DNA from: Mycolicibacterium boenickei
GTDB taxonomy: Bacteria; Actinomycetota; Actinomycetes; Mycobacteriales; Mycobacteriaceae
Length of the DNA stretch: 64,000 nt
Assembly: GCF_010731295.1 (NCBI RefSeq)
Contig: NZ_AP022579.1
Span: 310,001-374,000 of the forward strand
Reading direction: 5' to 3'
Below are positions 52,310 through 62,384 of this stretch, piece after piece; position 1 is the first letter of the stretch, and each line of letters starts with the position of its first letter. The notes beneath the pieces are model-generated. The model had not been told where the DNA came from, did not search any database, and saw nothing but the letters and a program-made list of their open reading frames with translations. Made by a program: the position numbers and the translations under genes.

Positions 52310-54067
52310 TCAGGCCTCGTTGTCAGCCCCCGCCTCCGTGCCATAGCGGCCGGCACTGAACATCGACGCCACCGCACCGATCACCATCATCACGGCGGCC
52401 GCGGTGAACACCACCGTCAGGCCGGAGTGGAACGGTTCGGTGATCAGCTGGGGGAAGAACGTCTGGCCGGTGATCACGTCGGCGTTCACCCCCGGCTGAT
52501 GCAGCGCGTCGTAGGGAGCGAGCAACTCGGCCATCGGGTTGTAGCCCAGGAACGCCGCGAACAGGCTGCCGACCGGGGGCAGGTTCGCCACATCGTTGGC
52601 CACCGAGGCCGAAACACCTTGCTGTGTCAGGCCGCTGGTCAACGCCGCGGGCAGCGTGTGGGCCAGCCCGACGATCATCAGTGAGAAGAAGATGCCGATC
52701 GACAGCGAGTTGCCTGCGTTGAAGAAGGTGGACCGCACACCGGAGGCCGCGCCGCGCTGGTCGGCCGGCGCGCTCGACATGATCGCCGCCGTGTTGGGCG
52801 CGGTGAAGATGCCGCCGCCCAGACCGTTGAGGAAGACCAGGATCGCGAAAACCCAGTAGTCGAAGTTGACCGGAATCATCAGGAGCGCCACGAAGGTGGC
52901 CGCCATCAGCAGCATGCCGCCGACGGTCAGCGGCCGCGCGCCGATGCGGTCGGACAGCGATCCGGCGATCGGCGCGGCGACCAGGAACCCGATGGTGACC
53001 GGCAGCAGGTAGATGCCTGCCCACAGTGGGGTGGACTCGAAGCTGTAGCCGTGCAGCGGCAGCCAGATGCCCTGCAACCAGATGATGAGCATGAATTGCA
53101 GCCCGCCGCGGCCCACCGAGGACATCAGCCCGGCGAGGTTTCCCATCCCGAACGCGGCCGACTTGAACAACCGGATGTCGACCATCGGCGACGACACCTT
53201 CAGTTCGACGACGCAGAAGGCCACCAGCAGCAGCAGGCCGATCGCGATGGAACCGAGGACCCATGGGCTGGTCCACCCGGTGGTCGAGTCACCGTAGGGC
53301 TGGATGCCGTAGGTGATGCCGATCAGCAGCACCGTCAGGCCGAGCCCGAAGGTGAGTGTGCCGGCCCAGTCGAGCCGTCCGGCGGTGCGGACCCCGAGTT
53401 CTTTCAGCGAGCGGTAGCTCCAGATGGTGCCGATGATGCCGATCGGCACGCCCACCCAGAAGACCGCCTTCCAGTGCCACTCGGACAGGAAGCCGCCGAT
53501 CAGCAGGCCGAGGAACGATCCGGCGACGGCGGCCACCATGTTGGTGCCCAGCGCCATCCCGCGCTGGTTGGCGGGGAAGGCGTCGGTGAGGATGGCCGAC
53601 GACGAGGCCATCAGCATGGCGCCGCCGACGCCCTGGACCACGCGCCAGCCGATCAGCCAGATCGCGCCGCCGCCGAGTTGGAACGGGTCGAAGGACAGTG
53701 CGATCGCGGCCACGGTGAACACCACGAAGCCGAGGTTGTAGATGCGGACCCGGCCGTACATGTCGCCGAGACGTCCGAACGGCACGACGAGCACCGCGGT
53801 CACCACGAGGTAGCCCATCAGCATCCACAGCAGATAGCTGACGTTGCCGGGAGCCAACGGGTTCAGGCCGATCCCGCGGAAGATCGCGGGCAGCGAGATC
53901 AACACGATCGAGGCGTTGATCGAGGCCAGCAGGATGCCCAACGTGGTGTTGGACAGCACCACCCACTTGTAGAACGGGTGGTCGTGATCCATGCGCTTGC
54001 GCCGGTCGGCGGTCTCGGCCTGCGCGGCATCGACGCCGCCGGCCGGGTTCGTCATCTCAGTCGTCAT
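52310..54067 (-). CDS. MFS multidrug exporter (DHA2/EmrB-QacA type)
   Basis: This 585-residue membrane protein with about 14 predicted helices has LLASINASIVLISLPAIF (motif D1-like), LVVPFGRLGDMYGRVRIYNL (motif A), RVVQGVGGAMLMASSSAILT (motif B) and AVAGSFLGLLIGGFLSEWHW (motif C, antiporter). It likely exports hydrophobic drugs by proton antiport. No regulator gene is adjacent, but the upstream region is strongly AT-rich with palindromes, suggesting control by a MarR- or TetR-type factor encoded elsewhere. Confidence 0.93.
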   Translation of the reverse strand: MTTEMTNPAGGVDAAQAETADRRKRMDHDHPFYKWVVLSNTTLGILLASINASIVLISLPAIFRGIGLNPLAPGNVSYLLWMLMGYLVVTAVLVVPFGRLGDMYGRVRIYNLGFVVFTVAAIALSFDPFQLGGGAIWLIGWRVVQGVGGAMLMASSSAILTDAFPANQRGMALGTNMVAAVAGSFLGLLIGGFLSEWHWKAVFWVGVPIGIIGTIWSYRSLKELGVRTAGRLDWAGTLTFGLGLTVLLIGITYGIQPYGDSTTGWTSPWVLGSIAIGLLLLVAFCVVELKVSSPMVDIRLFKSAAFGMGNLAGLMSSVGRGGLQFMLIIWLQGIWLPLHGYSFESTPLWAGIYLLPVTIGFLVAAPIAGSLSDRIGARPLTVGGMLLMAATFVALLMIPVNFDYWVFAILVFLNGLGGGIFTAPNTAAIMSSAPADQRGAASGVRSTFFNAGNSLSIGIFFSLMIVGLAHTLPAALTSGLTQQGVSASVANDVANLPPVGSLFAAFLGYNPMAELLAPYDALHQPGVNADVITGQTFFPQLITEPFHSGLTVVFTAAAVMMVIGAVASMFSAGRYGTEAGADNEA

Positions 54068-54120
54068 ACCGTCTTCGCTCTAGTCGCTATCACCGGGCGC
54101 TGGGCCCAACATGTTCAAAA

Positions 54121-54148
54121 CACATATATTAGCTATACAAATCATGTG
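54121..54148 (-). promoter_or_regulatory. AT-rich promoter/operator of the MFS gene
   Basis: In a short AT-rich island, CACAT (54121-54125) and ATGTG (54144-54148) frame the palindrome TAGCTA (54130-54135). The minus strand offers -10-like TATAGC/TAATAT. An AACATGTT palindrome at 54109-54116 lies closer to the gene. This is typical of MarR-type sites but unproven. Confidence 0.4.
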
Positions 54149-54178
54149 CGGGCAATCTGAAGTGCCCTCCCCCCACTG

Positions 54179-54241
54179 CGCCGTTTTCGACCCGAGGGTC
54201 GTCAAACCACGCGATCAGCCACCCTGGAGTCGAAAACGGCG
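54179..54241. terminator. Long hairpin between MFS and thiC control regions
   Basis: CGCCGTTTTCGAC (54179-54191) pairs perfectly with 54229-54241. Inside is a smaller perfect palindrome GACCC-GA-GGGTC (54189-54200). It lies between two divergent promoters, where no terminator is obviously needed, so it may insulate them or be a dispersed repeat. Confidence 0.5.
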
Positions 54242-54311
54242 ACGTCGTCTCGCAACCAAGGCGTGGCCACACGACACGTGACCGTTACTACCCAGCGGGG
54301 TACATCTGCGC

Positions 54312-54317
54312 TAGGTT
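54312..54317 (+). promoter_or_regulatory. -10 element of the thiC operon
   Basis: TAGGTT lies about 20 bases upstream of the riboswitch 5' helix, giving a predicted transcription start near 54325. Confidence 0.5.
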
Positions 54318-54333
54318 GGGGCCTGCAAACCAC

Positions 54334-56863
<2,530 letters not shown>

Positions 56864-56867
<4 letters not shown>

Positions 56868-57490
56868 ATCTCGAGGCGATCGCGGGCGTCGCGCATGAAC
56901 CCGAAGGTCCAGCACAGGGCGTCGTCGTCCTCACCCACGGAGCGGGCGGCAACCGAGATTCGGCCATGCTGGTCAAGCTCTGTGACGAGTGGGCCTCCCA
57001 CGGCTGGCTGGCCATCCGCTACAACCTGCCGTACCGCCGCCGCAGGCCGAAGGGCCCGCCGTCGGGATCGGCGGCCGGCGACCAGGACGGGATCGCGGAG
57101 GCGATCGCGCTGGCCCGCACCCTGGGTGATGGCCCGGTGATCGCGGGCGGGCATTCCTACGGCGGCCGGATGACGTCGATGGTGTCAGCGGACGGGGCGG
57201 GCCCGGACGTGTTGACGCTCTTCTCCTATCCGCTGCATCCACCGGGCAAGCCGGAACGTGCCCGCACCGAGCATCTGCCCAGCATCACGGTGCCCACGGT
57301 GTTCACCCACGGCACGTCCGATCCGTTCGGCACCATCGAGGAGCTCACGGCGGCCGCGGCCTTGGTGACCGGGCCGACCGAGCTCGTCGTCGTCGAAGGT
57401 GCCCGTCACGACCTGGGATCCAAGCGTCTGGATGTCCCAGCCCTTGCGGTGGATGCGGCGCTGCGGGCTGTCGATATCGTCGAACCATGA
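56864..57490 (+). CDS. Alpha/beta-hydrolase (Rv0421c orthologue)
   Basis: This 208-residue dienelactone-hydrolase-like protein has VVVLTHGAGGNRDS (oxyanion strand), the nucleophile elbow AGGHSYGGRMTSM (Ser), a probable acid THGTSDPFG, and His in VEGARHDLGS. All of the triad can be placed. Its reaction is unknown. It is coupled to thiD on one side and the membrane protein on the other by ATGA overlaps, a link to thiamine metabolism that is positional only. Confidence 0.9.
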
Positions 57491-58029
57491 CCTACCCGCC
57501 CGGTCCTGGCCCGCACGGCCACAACTACCCGCCCCCGCCTCCGCAGCCGTATTCCACCGGTTCCGACCAGTTCTCGGCTCTGCCGAAAAAATCCCCGGCG
57601 CTCAAGTGGGTGCTGCTGGGTGTCGTGGTGCTGGTGGCGATCGTGGTCGCCGCGGGCGCGGTGTTCTACCTCGCCCGGGACCGCGGCGCCACCGAGGCCA
57701 GCCAGGTCCGTTCGGGTGATTGTCTGACCGAGATCCCCGACAGCAGCCGTGTGCTGTACGTCAAGACGGTGAGCTGCGATCAGCCGCACAAGGGTGAGGT
57801 GTTCGCGGTGCTGCCACTGCCCGACGGAGATTTCCCCGGCGACGCCGCGGTGGTCAAGTACGCCGACAAGTGCGCGCCGGCCCTCACCCAGTACGCCCCG
57901 AACGCCAACTCGGAATCCGGGATCCAGCTGTTCGTCCTGTACCCGACCGCGGACTCCTGGCAACGCGGGGACCGCTCGGTGACATGCATCGCTACCAGCA
58001 AAAATCCCCGCACCGGCAAAATAGAGTAA
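57487..58029 (+). CDS. Membrane-anchored septum-formation-like protein (Rv0420c position)
   Basis: This 180-residue protein has a Pro-rich cytosolic N-terminus (MTYPPGPGPHGHNYPPPPPQ), one membrane helix (WVLLGVVVLVAIVVAAGAVF) and an external domain with SGDCLTEIPDSSRVLYVKTV then SCDQPHKGEVFAVLPLPDGD, ending with conserved Cys. This matches the actinobacterial septum-formation domain type. The stop codon lies within the palindrome upstream of the P450 gene. Confidence 0.82.
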   Translation: MTYPPGPGPHGHNYPPPPPQPYSTGSDQFSALPKKSPALKWVLLGVVVLVAIVVAAGAVFYLARDRGATEASQVRSGDCLTEIPDSSRVLYVKTVSCDQPHKGEVFAVLPLPDGDFPGDAAVVKYADKCAPALTQYAPNANSESGIQLFVLYPTADSWQRGDRSVTCIATSKNPRTGKIE

Positions 58030-58041
58030 CGCGCTACTCTA
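58022..58041. promoter_or_regulatory. 20-bp palindrome upstream of the P450 operon
   Basis: TAGAGTAACGCGCTACTCTA is an inverted repeat with perfect 7-bp arms and 18 of 20 symmetric positions. It overlaps the upstream gene's stop codon, and its right arm contains a -10-like TACTCT. This has the size and shape of a TetR-type operator. Confidence 0.6.
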
Positions 58042-58075
58042 GGCCGCTCAGGCCGCGCGGTCAGACACTCGACAC

Positions 58076-59452
58076 ATGGTCGAGATCGATACGCGGGCCA
58101 CAGCCACCCTGCCGCTCGCACCGCGCAATCCGCTGTCCTTCCGACAGACGATCAAGGCGATGCGGTCCTTCATCGAAGGACATCAGCGGCTCCGCGACGC
58201 CGGAGGGCCGGTCAGCCGGATGGTGCTCGGACCGCGGTGGCTGGTCCCGCCGGTCCTGCTGGTCACGTCCCCGCAGGGAGCGCGCGATGTGCTGGGCCGC
58301 CGCGACTCGGTCGCCGATCGCGGCACCGCCCTCAACATGGTCGAACTCCGCCGGCTGATGGGCGGCAACCTGTTGAACCTGCCGCACGAGCGCTGGCTGC
58401 CGCGGCGTCGAACACTACAGCCGATGTTCACCAAGCAGAGCGTGCCGCGGTACGCGGGGCACATGGCCGCTGCGGCACATACGATCGCCGACGGCTGGGA
58501 CGACGGCGCGACGGTCGATCTGGATGTCGCGTGCCGAGCCCTCACGCTTCGGGCGTTGGGCCGGTCGGTGTTCGGTGTGGATCTCGACGAGAGCGCCGAC
58601 GACGTCGGCCCCGCACTGCGTACCGCGCTGTCCTGGATTTCCGATCGGTCGGTCCGCCCGGTCAACTTTCCACAGTGGGTGCCCACCGGTGGCCAACGCC
58701 GGGCCAGGGCAGCCAACGCCCGCCTGCACCGGCTCGCCGCCGAGATCCTCGCCGCTGTGCGCGCCGATCCGGATCGGCATGCGCCGCTGGTGCGCGCGCT
58801 GATCGAGGCTCGCGACCCGGACACCGGCCGGCAGCTGACCGATGACGAGATCTGCGACGAATTGGTGCTTTTCATGCTCGCCGGGCATGACACCACCTCG
58901 ACCACGCTGTGTTATTCGCTGTGGGCGCTGGGCCGCGATCCCGAGCTGCAGTCCCGCCTGTACGACGAAGTCGCGGCGCTGGGCGATCGCACGCTGACGC
59001 CCGAGGATGTGCCGCACCTCGAACACACCGTGCGGGTGCTGCACGAGGCGTTGCGACTGTGCCCGCCAGGGGCCGGCACCCCGCGGATGCTCAACGAGGA
59101 GATCACCGTCGACGGCTACCGCGCTGAGGCCGGCACGATGGCGATGGTCAATTTCTATGTCATGCACCGTGATCCGGCCCTGTGGGACGATCCGCTGACC
59201 TTCGACCCGGACCGGTTCAGCCCTGAACGGTCGGTCGGCCGAAACCGTTGGCAGTACCTGCCTTTCGGTGGCGGTCCGCGGTCCTGCGTCGGCGATCACT
59301 TCGCCATGCTGGAGGCCACCCTGGCCCTGGCGACCATCGTGCGGGAGGTCTCGGTGACCTCCTTGCGGGACGACTTCCCGGTGGAGACCCCCTTCACCGT
59401 CATCGCCGCGGAGCCGATCCCGGCCCGCATCACCAGAAGGAGTACGCCATGA
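58076..59452 (+). CDS. Cytochrome P450
   Basis: This 458-residue haem monooxygenase shows the I-helix oxygen-binding motif AGHDTT (residues 269-274), the ExxR helix HEALRLCPPG, the PERF-like region FDPDRFSPERSVGRNR, and the haem-binding loop FGGGPRSCVGDHF with axial Cys404. The N-terminus is soluble, and the length and fold suit the CYP4/CYP102-like branch found in actinobacteria. The substrate is not predictable. It overlaps the DUF3303 gene (ATGA). Confidence 0.95.
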   Translation: MVEIDTRATATLPLAPRNPLSFRQTIKAMRSFIEGHQRLRDAGGPVSRMVLGPRWLVPPVLLVTSPQGARDVLGRRDSVADRGTALNMVELRRLMGGNLLNLPHERWLPRRRTLQPMFTKQSVPRYAGHMAAAAHTIADGWDDGATVDLDVACRALTLRALGRSVFGVDLDESADDVGPALRTALSWISDRSVRPVNFPQWVPTGGQRRARAANARLHRLAAEILAAVRADPDRHAPLVRALIEARDPDTGRQLTDDEICDELVLFMLAGHDTTSTTLCYSLWALGRDPELQSRLYDEVAALGDRTLTPEDVPHLEHTVRVLHEALRLCPPGAGTPRMLNEEITVDGYRAEAGTMAMVNFYVMHRDPALWDDPLTFDPDRFSPERSVGRNRWQYLPFGGGPRSCVGDHFAMLEATLALATIVREVSVTSLRDDFPVETPFTVIAAEPIPARITRRSTP

Positions 59453-59718
59453 AATTCATCGTGCACTGGACCCAGTCGCAGGCGAACTACCGGGATGCGG
59501 TCGAGAAGTTCAAGAAGACCGGCGGCCAGGTTCCGGAAGGGTCGACGATGCTCGGCCGCTGGTGGGGCATGAACGGCCAGGGTTTCGCCATCGTGGAGAC
59601 CGACGACGCGAAGACCATGTTCGAGTCGGTGGCCGATTGGGGCGAATTCCTCACGTTCGACATCACCCCCTGCGTGGAGGACGCCGAGGCCGGCGAGGTG
59701 ATCGCCAAGCTGTTCTGA
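59449..59718 (+). CDS. DUF3303-domain small protein
   Basis: This 89-residue protein starts MKFIVHWTQSQANYRDAVEK, with MLGRWWGMNGQGFAIVETDD typical of the DUF3303 (ferredoxin-like alpha/beta) family. Such proteins resemble small dimeric mono-oxygenase or carrier folds. AGAAGGAG is its ribosome binding site inside the P450 3' end. Coupling to the P450 suggests a helper role, which is inference. Confidence 0.85.
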   Translation: MKFIVHWTQSQANYRDAVEKFKKTGGQVPEGSTMLGRWWGMNGQGFAIVETDDAKTMFESVADWGEFLTFDITPCVEDAEAGEVIAKLF

Positions 59719-59747
59719 CCGGCGCGGTGCCACCATTCCGCGGCAAC

Positions 59748-59783
59748 CCTCGGTGACGCACGGCTAGGCTGGCGTCACCGAGG
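59748..59783 (+). promoter_or_regulatory. 12-bp palindrome with a -10 element in its loop
   Basis: CCTCGGTGACGC (59748-59759) pairs perfectly with 59772-59783, and the 12-base loop contains TAGGCT (59765-59770). The stem could end the P450 operon, but the embedded -10 makes it also the likely promoter of the DUF5996 gene, with a start near 59777. Confidence 0.5.
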
Positions 59784-59827
59784 TTGGAGATCGACGCATC
59801 GTCAGCGGCGGAAGGTGACACCTGTCC

Positions 59828-60766
59828 ATGAGCACTCCCACCGACAACCCCTGGCCCGCGCTGCGCGTATCGGACTGGGAACCCACCCGCGACACCCTTC
59901 ACATGTGGACGCAGATCGTCGGGAAGACCCGCCTGACGTACTCGCCATTGCTCAACCACTGGTGGGAGGTGACGCTGTACGTGAGCCCGCGCGGGCTGAC
60001 GACGTCATCGATTCCCTACCGAGACCGGTTGTTCGACATGGAATTCGATTTCATCGACCACGTGCTCGCCATCCGGACCAGTGACGGCGGATCGGGCGCT
60101 GTGGCACTGGCCCCGAAGTCGGTCGCGGAGTTCTATGCCGAAACCCTTTCCGCACTGGACAAATTGGGCATCGAGGCGCGAATCCACGCCCGACCCAATG
60201 AGGTTGACCCAGCCATACCGTTCGCCGAGGATCACCAACACGCGTCCTACGACCCGCACGCCGCCAATCTGTTCTGGCGCCAGTTGGTGCAGGCGCACCG
60301 GGTGATCAGCGACTTCCGGGCACATTTCATCGGCAAGGCCAGTCCTGTGCACTTCTTCTGGGGCTCGTTCGACATGGCGTGCACCAGGTTCTCCGGGCGC
60401 CCCGCGCCCGAGCACCCGGGCGGCGCACCCAACTGTCCCAATGGCGTAATGGTGGAGGGGTATTCGCACGAGCTGAGCAGTTGCGGTTTCTGGCCGGGCG
60501 GTGGCGAGGAGGGCGCGTTCTACGCGTACGCCTATCCCGAACCGGAAGGATTCGCCGACTACCCCGTCGGCCCCGACGCCGGGTATTACAACAAGGACTT
60601 CCGGCAGTTCCTGCTGCCCTACGAGGCGGTGCGGACGTCGGCCGATCCCGACCGCGCCCTGATGGAGTTCCTGCAGTCCACGTATGCGGCCGCGGCCGAC
60701 CTGGCCCACTGGGACCGCACGAGCCTCGAATGCGATCCCGAACGCTGGCAGCACCCCCGGCGTTGA
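59828..60766 (+). CDS. DUF5996 family protein
   Basis: This 312-residue protein has no known catalytic residues but a strong family pattern: NPWPALRVSDWEPTRDTLHM, WTQIVGKTRLTYSPLLNHWW, HPRPNEV-like ARPNEVDPAIPFAEDHQHAS, and PVHFFWGSFDMACTRFSGRP. The conserved His, Trp and Cys in EHPGGAPNCPNGVMVEGYSH could bind metal, though this is unproven. It is single and convergent with the downstream hydrolase. Confidence 0.85.
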   Translation: MSTPTDNPWPALRVSDWEPTRDTLHMWTQIVGKTRLTYSPLLNHWWEVTLYVSPRGLTTSSIPYRDRLFDMEFDFIDHVLAIRTSDGGSGAVALAPKSVAEFYAETLSALDKLGIEARIHARPNEVDPAIPFAEDHQHASYDPHAANLFWRQLVQAHRVISDFRAHFIGKASPVHFFWGSFDMACTRFSGRPAPEHPGGAPNCPNGVMVEGYSHELSSCGFWPGGGEEGAFYAYAYPEPEGFADYPVGPDAGYYNKDFRQFLLPYEAVRTSADPDRALMEFLQSTYAAAADLAHWDRTSLECDPERWQHPRR

Positions 60767-60796
60767 CCGGGGGCTGCCACGTCCGGACCCGTCGGG

Positions 60797-61636
60797 TCAG
60801 ACTTTCTTGACGAAGTCGAGCGCCGTCTCGGCCACGTCGCGCCAACCGCTGTCGATCACCAGCGAGTGTCCGCGCCCCGGAATCTCCACGATCTCTGTGA
60901 CATCCGGGTTCTTCTTCTGCCGTTTGAACGCACCGTTGGCGATGGCCCAGGGCACGGTGTTGTCCTTCTCGCCCGAAATGATCAGCAGCGGACCGCGATC
61001 CAGACTCAAGCTGTCGACCTTCGTTTCGGATGCGGGGTTGAAGTTGGACAGCGCGGCCTGGAACAGCGGTATCGCAGAGCCGGCCACGGAGTACTCGTCA
61101 TAGAGCTGATCCGACTCCGCCTCAGAGACGGCGTTACCGAAGGAGAACCGGAACTGCTTGCGGGTCAGGGGAACAGCGCGGCCGTAGTTGAAGGGGTTTC
61201 CTATGACGGGAAATGCCGCCCTCAGCGCCGACACCGGGAGCGGCAGCACCCCGCGACCGGGCGCCGGGTCGATCGCGACCGCCGCCTTGGCCAGGCCTTG
61301 ACCGGCGAGTTTCTGGGTGATCAACCCGCCGAAAGAATGCCCGATGATGATGGGCTTGCGGTCGAGCTGACGGACCACATCGGCGACGTGCTCCGTGATG
61401 CCGGCAACGGTCTTGCCCGCGAACACCGATGGGGCGCGGCGTGCCTCGGCCACGGTTTCGGGGTCGTCGGGCCAGCTCGGTGCGAGCGTGACGTAACCCC
61501 GGTCCTCGAACAGCGCCCGCCAGGCATCCCAACTGCTCGGCAACAGCCACAGGCCGTGGACGAATACGACAGGTTGAGCGTCGGACGCGTTGGCACGTTG
61601 CACTTCGGCCAGCTCGCGGGCGGTGATGGTGGTCAT
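60797..61636 (-). CDS. Alpha/beta-hydrolase, TetR-linked
   Basis: This 279-residue hydrolase has VVFVHGLWLLPSSWDAWRAL (HG oxyanion motif), nucleophile elbow IIIGHSFGGLITQK, acid in LLIISGEKDNTVPW and His in VEIPGRGHSLVIDSGW. It is likely an esterase or haloperoxidase-like enzyme. ATG 61634-61636 follows GAGGAGACC. It is divergent from a TetR gene, with two related palindromes in the 113-bp gap. Confidence 0.92.
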   Translation of the reverse strand: MTTITARELAEVQRANASDAQPVVFVHGLWLLPSSWDAWRALFEDRGYVTLAPSWPDDPETVAEARRAPSVFAGKTVAGITEHVADVVRQLDRKPIIIGHSFGGLITQKLAGQGLAKAAVAIDPAPGRGVLPLPVSALRAAFPVIGNPFNYGRAVPLTRKQFRFSFGNAVSEAESDQLYDEYSVAGSAIPLFQAALSNFNPASETKVDSLSLDRGPLLIISGEKDNTVPWAIANGAFKRQKKNPDVTEIVEIPGRGHSLVIDSGWRDVAETALDFVKKV

Positions 61637-61657
61637 GGCGGTCTCCTCGTAAGTAGA

Positions 61658-61673
61658 AAGAACGGTCGTTCTT
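61658..61673. promoter_or_regulatory. TetR operator 1
   Basis: AAGAACGGTCGTTCTT is a 16-bp palindrome with perfect 7-bp arms. It lies 22 bases before the hydrolase start in the divergent gap. Confidence 0.72.
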
Positions 61674-61717
61674 CCTCTCTAACTGTCGCTGCCAAGGATC
61701 TGTTCCCGGTTGCAGAA

Positions 61718-61727
61718 AGAACGTTCT
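61718..61727. promoter_or_regulatory. TetR operator 2 (shorter)
   Basis: AGAACGTTCT is a perfect 10-bp palindrome with the same AGAACG/CGTTCT half-sites as operator 1 but overlapping at the centre. It lies 22 bases before the TetR start, fitting autoregulation. Confidence 0.6.
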
Positions 61728-61749
61728 AGCCGGGCGTAGCATCAAGGAA

Positions 61750-62316
61750 ATGACCACGTCGGCGTCGACCTCAGCGGCCCGGGAGCGCCTGTTGCGCGTC
61801 GCCACCGAGCTCTTCTATCGCGAAGGCATTCACGCGGTAGGGGTGGATCGCATCCTCGCCGAGGCCAAGGTCACCCGCGCCACCATGTACCGCCATTTCA
61901 AGGGCAAAGAGGATCTCGTCGAGGCGTATCTCGCCACCGAGGACGCCACGATCCGGGGCTATTTCGCCGAGGCCGCGAGCCGCGCCGAGCCGGACACTGA
62001 CATGCTCGAGCTGGTGATCGAGGGCATCGCCGAGGACATAGCGCGGTATCACACGCGCGGCTGCCCGTTCATCAACGCCGCCGCCGAATATCCCGACCCC
62101 GACAGCCGGATCCGGCGACTCATCACCGCGCACCGCGATTGGTTTCGCGGTGCGCTGGAACAGGCAGCTGCGGACCGGGACATACCCGCTGAGGTCGCCG
62201 CCTCGCTCGTATTGCTCCGGGACGCCGCCCTGGTCGGCGGATATCTCGATGGAATCGAAACCGTGAAGCCCGCCTTCACCCGGGCCGCGCGCCAGGCGGC
62301 TGGGATCGCGGGCTGA
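61750..62316 (+). CDS. TetR-family transcriptional regulator
   Basis: This 188-residue repressor has helix-turn-helix GVDRILAEAKVTRATMYRHF then KGKEDLVEAYL at about residues 31-61. Its ligand domain contains the short HTRGCPFINAAAEYPDPDSR pattern seen in a recognised TetR subgroup. AAGGA serves as ribosome binding site. It most likely controls itself and the divergent hydrolase through the AGAACG-type palindromes. Confidence 0.93.
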   Translation: MTTSASTSAARERLLRVATELFYREGIHAVGVDRILAEAKVTRATMYRHFKGKEDLVEAYLATEDATIRGYFAEAASRAEPDTDMLELVIEGIAEDIARYHTRGCPFINAAAEYPDPDSRIRRLITAHRDWFRGALEQAAADRDIPAEVAASLVLLRDAALVGGYLDGIETVKPAFTRAARQAAGIAG

Positions 62317-62353
62317 CCCTCCCCCAGCGCCGGCACATTCCAGGCCTCGACAA

Positions 62354-62377
62354 AGTACCCGGTACCTGCGGTACTGT
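62354..62377 (+). promoter_or_regulatory. Leaderless promoter with GGTAC-type inverted repeat
   Basis: AGTACC (62354-62359), GGTACC (62361-62366) and GGTACT (62370-62375) form nested inverted repeats. The last overlaps the -10 TACTGT (62372-62377), which sits 7 bases before the monooxygenase ATG. Confidence 0.55.
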
Positions 62378-62384
62378 CTGCAGC

